Shown here: in pieces, positions 60,216 to 64,000 of the stretch | How positions within the stretch are numbered: the stretch's first letter is position 1 | Layout: each line of letters opens with the position of its first letter | Assembly (NCBI GenBank): GCA_963844575.1 | Contig: CAWJOU010000005.1 | Span: forward strand, 2,046,001 to 2,110,000 | DNA: 64,000 nt | Direction: 5' to 3' | Origin: DASZUK01 sp963844575 | Lineage (GTDB): Bacteria > Actinomycetota > Acidimicrobiia > Acidimicrobiales > RAAP-2 | The notes under the pieces: model-generated | The model's database searches: none | What the model saw: the letters and a program-made list of their open reading frames with translations, nothing else | Told to the model about the DNA's origin: nothing | Position numbers and translations under genes: made by a program

Positions 60216-62777
60216 TCAGACGTACTCGTGCCGTCGCAGCCACATCAGGCTGAACCATCCCCAGATCGGGGGGAGGTAGGCGGTGAACAGCCGCTGGACG
60301 AAGACCGCGGCGGTGGCGTCAGCCTCGGAGAGGCCGGCCGCGGTGAGGCCGAGGATGAGGCCGGCCTCGACCACCCCCACGCCGCCCGGTACCGGCGACA
60401 CGCCGCCGATCATGCCGGCCAGCGTGATCACGACGATCAGCGTGGCCAGGCTGAGATGGTCGTCGAACGCCCGCAACGACACGGCGAGCGCCAGGGCGAC
60501 GAAGAGCTGGGCGACCAGGGTGCCGCCGAAGAGCTGGGCCATCTTCAGCGGCGACCGGGCGACGGTCCGGGCATTGGCCCACATGTCGCGCAGTCTCGGC
60601 CGTAGCTTGTCGCTCGCCAACCGGCGCAGCCTGGGCACGGCCAGCATCAGGCCGGTCACGACGGCGACGGCGACGACGACCGCCAGGATGATCCACACCG
60701 TCTTCGAGTTCCCACCCGACTCCGGCGTGACCTCCAGGTGGATGGCACTCCAGGCGAGCGGCAGCGACACGAGGAACAGGACGCCCTTGACGAACCAGCT
60801 GGCCGCGGTGACCGACGCGCTCGAGCTGATCGCCACCGAGGCGTCGTAGCCCTGCTGCTGGAAGAACCGGACGCGGGTGGCGAAGATCGCCGCGGTCCCA
60901 CCGGCGACGCCGCTGAAGCTGTTGGCGACCTCGAGGCCGAGGACGCGGTTGAACGGTAGGTCGCCGGCCACGCTGCCGAGGTCTTCGACCGCGGAGGCCG
61001 CGAAGGCCAGCTGGGCGAAGACGAACGCTGCGACGACCCACACCCAGTCGGCGCCGACGATCGTGTCGAACGAACGGGTGACGTCGATGAGGACGCCGAT
61101 GAGCGCCCAGCCGCCGATCAACGTGCCGACGACGAGGATGAGGTTGGCCCAGCTGATCCGGCGGGGCTCGACGAGCTTCGGGACGTCGATGCCCTTCAGC
61201 GCGGCCGCCCGCTCGCGCACCTCGTCGAGCAGCGCCTTGCGCCCGCGGAGCGCCCGGACGAGGTTCGGATCGAGCCCGGCTCGGCGGAGGTGACCGAGCA
61301 CGCCGGACAGCACGTCGGCGGGCAGGCAGCGAGCCGCCGTCGCGCTCGCTCGTTCCGCCCCGACGGCGAGGGCGATCGCGGCCAGTGCGCCCGCCAAGTC
61401 GCGGTCGAGCCGCTCGGGTCCGGCGTTCGTGGTCGCGCTCCGGAAGTTCGTCAGCGCGGCCGTCCCGGTCGTCGGGTCGACGAGCACCGTCTCGCCGCTG
61501 ATCTCGCCATGCGCCACCCGGGCGCCCCGGAGGACGAGCAGCTGGGCGAAGACGTCGTCGAGCGCACGGTCGGACACCTCACCGTCGTCCTCCGTCGCCG
61601 ATAGCGGGCTCCCGGCCGGCAGCCGGCAGACGAGCACCGCGTCGCCCGACGGGCCGGCCTGCCCGGCCTCGACGACCACCGGTACCGTGACGCCGGCCTG
61701 GGCCGCCCGCAGCGTCAGGTACGCCTCATGCTCGACCTGCTGGAGGCGGGTGAACGTCAGCGTCGGTCCGGAGTCGCGGTACATGAGGAACCGGCCGGTC
61801 TTCGCCAGCAGCTTGGCGTCGGCGGCGTCGCGGCCGTAGACCGAGATGGCGAGCTGGTCGCCGGGAACGAGCTGGTCGCCCGGGACGAGCTGGCCCCCCG
61901 AAACGAGCTGGTCGCCCGGACCGCCCGGACCGCCCGGACCGCCCGGACCGCCCGACCCCGGCTCGAGGGTCGCCCCGAAGCGCGCCACCCCCCACTCCTG
62001 GCGAGGCCGAGCCGAGACGTCGACGGCGCGGACGCCGAGCTCGCCGAGCAGCGCGGCGACGTCGGCAGTGGACGGAAGGCCGAGGGGGGACCCGAAGACG
62101 AGATGGACCGCGGCCGTCACGCCCCAGCCGATGGCCAAGCTGCCGAGGACGTTGACCGGCAGCCCGTGGCCGCCGACGACCGAGGCCATGGCGACGAGGA
62201 CGACGACGAGCTCGACCAACCGCTGGACCGTCCGGGCCAGGTACGGCAACGCGGCGGTGGCGATGGCCATGAACGCGGCGATTTGGAAGACCGGGAAGGT
62301 CACGGAGTAGCCATCGATGACGACGCCGGTCCCTCGACCGCCATCGGCGCCGAGGATGAGGATGAGGATGCCGGTGACGGCGCCGGTGGCGAGCACGCTC
62401 ACCCCGAGGTCGCGGGCCACGGTCCAGCGCCGGGCGACCAAGGCCAGCACGACCAGCACCGTGGCGACGCCGAACGCGCCGACGTCGTAGACCGTCGTGA
62501 CGAGCCAGTCGATGCTGCCCGGCGGCGGACTGACGACGCGGGTGATCGTCCGGTCGACGCGGTAGCCGTAGCTGATGACGAGGAGGCACGCCAGCAGCCC
62601 GACGACGGCCACGGCGACCCGGATGCCGTCACTGCCCCGCCGTCGCCGTTGGCCGTCCCCGATCGGCGCGAAGGCGATCGAGCGCCACCGTTGCCAGAGC
62701 GACGGGGTCACCGCGTCGATGGCACCCTCGGCGACCCCGGCCGCGTCTGCACCCATGCGCCCTCTCCCGTCTCGCAT
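60216..62777 (-). CDS. Three-part membrane protein: N-terminal TM domain, pseudokinase-like domain, UPF0104 domain
   Basis: 853 residues. N-terminal ~215: about six helices with a short PAP2-like feel (VVIDGYSVTFPVFQIAAF). A Gly-Pro linker (GGPGGPGGPGG, then QLVPGDQLVPGDQL) is encoded by simple repeats at about 61855-61965. Residues ~260-470 look like a degraded kinase/APH fold: ARVAHGEISGETVLVD replaces HGDxHxxN, and TNF replaces DFG. The last ~370 are a UPF0104 flippase domain with GGTAAIFATRVRFF and GGVSPVPGGVGVVEAGL. AAAGGGG precedes ATG 62777. Perhaps a lipid transporter controlled by a ligand-binding pseudokinase. Confidence 0.85.
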   Translation of the reverse strand: MRDGRGRMGADAAGVAEGAIDAVTPSLWQRWRSIAFAPIGDGQRRRRGSDGIRVAVAVVGLLACLLVISYGYRVDRTITRVVSPPPGSIDWLVTTVYDVGAFGVATVLVVLALVARRWTVARDLGVSVLATGAVTGILILILGADGGRGTGVVIDGYSVTFPVFQIAAFMAIATAALPYLARTVQRLVELVVVLVAMASVVGGHGLPVNVLGSLAIGWGVTAAVHLVFGSPLGLPSTADVAALLGELGVRAVDVSARPRQEWGVARFGATLEPGSGGPGGPGGPGGPGDQLVSGGQLVPGDQLVPGDQLAISVYGRDAADAKLLAKTGRFLMYRDSGPTLTFTRLQQVEHEAYLTLRAAQAGVTVPVVVEAGQAGPSGDAVLVCRLPAGSPLSATEDDGEVSDRALDDVFAQLLVLRGARVAHGEISGETVLVDPTTGTAALTNFRSATTNAGPERLDRDLAGALAAIALAVGAERASATAARCLPADVLSGVLGHLRRAGLDPNLVRALRGRKALLDEVRERAAALKGIDVPKLVEPRRISWANLILVVGTLIGGWALIGVLIDVTRSFDTIVGADWVWVVAAFVFAQLAFAASAVEDLGSVAGDLPFNRVLGLEVANSFSGVAGGTAAIFATRVRFFQQQGYDASVAISSSASVTAASWFVKGVLFLVSLPLAWSAIHLEVTPESGGNSKTVWIILAVVVAVAVVTGLMLAVPRLRRLASDKLRPRLRDMWANARTVARSPLKMAQLFGGTLVAQLFVALALAVSLRAFDDHLSLATLIVVITLAGMIGGVSPVPGGVGVVEAGLILGLTAAGLSEADATAAVFVQRLFTAYLPPIWGWFSLMWLRRHEYV

Positions 62778-62803
62778 GAGCGATGACCCCTTTCGGCACG
62801 ACA

Positions 62804-62825
62804 GCCTATCGACGCGTCGATAGGC
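62804..62825. promoter_or_regulatory. Perfect 22-bp palindrome upstream of membrane-protein gene
   Basis: Half-site GCCTATCGACG followed directly by its exact reverse complement. It lies 27-48 bp upstream of ATG 62777 on the minus strand, where an operator or promoter element is expected. No regulator gene is adjacent. Confidence 0.55.
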
Positions 62826-62941
62826 GAGCGAGGGTCCCGGATCCTCGCCGTCGGTCCGGTCCGCGCCGTGCGGGTGCCGTGCGGGCGCCGTGCGGGCGAC
62901 ATCGGGTGACGCCGGGCGACCGACTGCGCTACGAATAGGGC

Positions 62942-63610
62942 ATGACCCAATCGCAATGGACGGCTGTCGACGACTACCTGACGAAGCTGCTCTTTCCGCC
63001 CGACGACGCGCTCGACCACGCGCTCGAGTCGGCCCAGGCCGGCGGCTTGCCGCCGATCAACGTGACCGCGGCGCAGGGCCAGCTCTTGCACATCCTGGCC
63101 AAGGCCCAGCAGGCACGGACGATCCTCGAGGTCGGGACGCTTGGTGGGTACAGCACGATTTGGCTGGCCCGAGCGCTGCCGGACGGCGGACGCGTCGTGA
63201 CGCTCGAGGTCGATCCTCATCACGCGGCGGTCGCGCAGGCGAACATCGACCGGGCCGGCGTGGCGGACGCCGTCGAGATCCGGGTCGGCCCGGCGATCGA
63301 CTCGCTCCCGGCGCTCGCCGCCGAAGGGTTCGGGCCGATCGACTTTGCGTTCATCGACGCCGACAAGCAGCACAACCCCGACTACTTCGAGTGGGCGATA
63401 AAGCTCTCCCGGGTCGGCACGACGATCGTCGTCGACAACGTCATCCGCGACGGCAAGGTCGTCGACCCGTCGTGCCACGACGCCGACGTCGAGGGCACCC
63501 GCCGGTTCAACGAGCGGCTGGCGGCCGAGAAGCGGGTGACGGCGACCGAGATCCAAACCGTCGGGAGCAAGGGCTACGACGGCTTCGCCATCGCGCTCGT
63601 CACGAGCTGA
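62942..63610 (+). CDS. Class I SAM-dependent O-methyltransferase
   Basis: 222 residues. ILEVGTLGGYSTIWLARALP is motif I, VTLEVDPHHAAVAQANIDRAG motif II, FIDADKQHNPDYFEWAIKL the metal-binding D and KD-N, and VDNVIRDGKVVDP completes a cation-dependent catechol/caffeoyl-CoA-type enzyme. TACGAA at 62930-62935 places the mRNA start at ATG 62942 (leaderless). Substrate unknown. Confidence 0.93.
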   Translation: MTQSQWTAVDDYLTKLLFPPDDALDHALESAQAGGLPPINVTAAQGQLLHILAKAQQARTILEVGTLGGYSTIWLARALPDGGRVVTLEVDPHHAAVAQANIDRAGVADAVEIRVGPAIDSLPALAAEGFGPIDFAFIDADKQHNPDYFEWAIKLSRVGTTIVVDNVIRDGKVVDPSCHDADVEGTRRFNERLAAEKRVTATEIQTVGSKGYDGFAIALVTS

Positions 63611-63632
63611 CGACCGGCAGCCCCCGCGGCCG

Positions 63633-64000
63633 ATGACTCGCCATTCGTCTGGTCGCTGCCGTCGGTCCGTTCGTCGGTGCGGTGGACGACGGTGGCTCGT
63701 CACCGTGGTGGCCGCGGTCACCGCCGTCGGCTCGACGGTCGTCGTCGGTGCGGTGACGACCGCCGGTCGAGCGGCTGCCGGGACGACGCTGTCGGTCGCG
63801 GTCGACGGCAACCACTTCGTCGACGGCGCGGGCGCCACCATCCGGCTCCTCGGGGTGAACGTTCCGGGGACGGAGTATGCCTGTGAGGAGGGCTGGGCAT
63901 ACTCGTCGGTGCCGATCACGGCGGCATCGGCCGACGCCATCGCCGGTTGGGGCGCCGACGCGGTCCGGGTTCCCCTCAATGAGGACTGTTGGCTCGGGAT
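63633..64000 (+). CDS. GH5-like secreted glycosidase, 3' end beyond window
   Basis: 122 codons from ATG 63633 read open to the window end. A long Arg-rich n-region, signal/anchor helix (WLVTVVAAVTAVGSTVVVGA) and Ala-rich linker lead into IRLLGVNVPGTEYACEEGW and ADAVRVPLNEDCWLG, the opening of GH5 cellulase/endoglucanase-type domains. Catalytic Glu residues lie beyond the window. Exported. Confidence 0.8.
   Translation, partial: MTRHSSGRCRRSVRRCGGRRWLVTVVAAVTAVGSTVVVGAVTTAGRAAAGTTLSVAVDGNHFVDGAGATIRLLGVNVPGTEYACEEGWAYSSVPITAASADAIAGWGADAVRVPLNEDCWLG

Noticed and set aside
62708..63979. Open frame of 423 codons on the - strand
   Set aside because: Antisense to the O-methyltransferase and the GH5-like gene, both of which have clear motifs.

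Overview
The window is about 70% G+C with dense, often overlapping genes and many starts that look leaderless. It carries F420-type oxidoreductases, mycothiol-type (DinB/MDMPI) proteins, DUF222/HNH and HxlR families, and extracellular proteins built from 'GYWLVASDGG' repeats. This points to a free-living actinomycete (Actinomycetota), most likely near Acidimicrobiia. That placement is inference from protein style; no rRNA or marker set is present.

Layout. 1-3.5 kb: an edge-truncated DEDD exonuclease, a 673-aa protein with a PD-(D/E)XK nuclease signature, and an intergenic stretch holding two tRNA-like 3' fragments. 3.5-8.2 kb: small basic protein, SpoIIE-type phosphatase, secreted protein, aldo/keto reductase, with two GC-rich tandem repeats. 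8.4-12.1 kb: the most notable locus, a compact lanthipeptide-like RiPP operon (Cys/Thr precursor with PDPGTDTG repeats, separate HopA1-like lyase, fused kinase-LanC cyclase with a Cys-Cys-Gly zinc motif). 12.1-14.2 kb: DEDDh exonuclease, zinc alcohol dehydrogenase, tRNA-Val(GAC). 14.2-19.7 kb: a signal-peptidase-like protein whose catalytic Ser is Ala, an amidohydrolase and a three-gene operon; the segment ends in a decayed copy of the tRNA-Val 3' half, so it may be an old tRNA-targeted insertion. 19.8-23.6 kb: small oxidoreductase and NTF2-fold genes and tRNA-Gly(TCC).

23.6-36 kb is a catabolic region on mostly the minus strand: SDRs, two amidohydrolase-2 decarboxylase-type enzymes, VOC proteins, a cytochrome P450, then a five-gene sulfonate-type operon (binding protein, permease, ATPase, TauD-type dioxygenase, LLM monooxygenase) behind a near-consensus promoter. 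36-44 kb: MDMPI protein, repeat-containing secreted protein, SpoU-type RNA methyltransferase, acyltransferase/SGNH protein, a TetR remnant, and an MFS exporter divergent from a MarR regulator. 44-53 kb: hybrid histidine kinase overlapping glmS, a second MFS exporter divergent from an HxlR regulator, DinB, SRPBCC, threonine deaminase, superoxide dismutase, DUF302. 53-64 kb: CapA-like protein without an obvious start codon, HNH protein, an L,D-transpeptidase carrying near-identical 126-bp repeats, two lysyl-PG-synthase-type membrane proteins around a DUF2252 protein, an O-methyltransferase and the start of a GH5-like glycosidase.

The RiPP operon is the best candidate for an undescribed system. 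Family calls come from reading motifs by eye; no database search was run.
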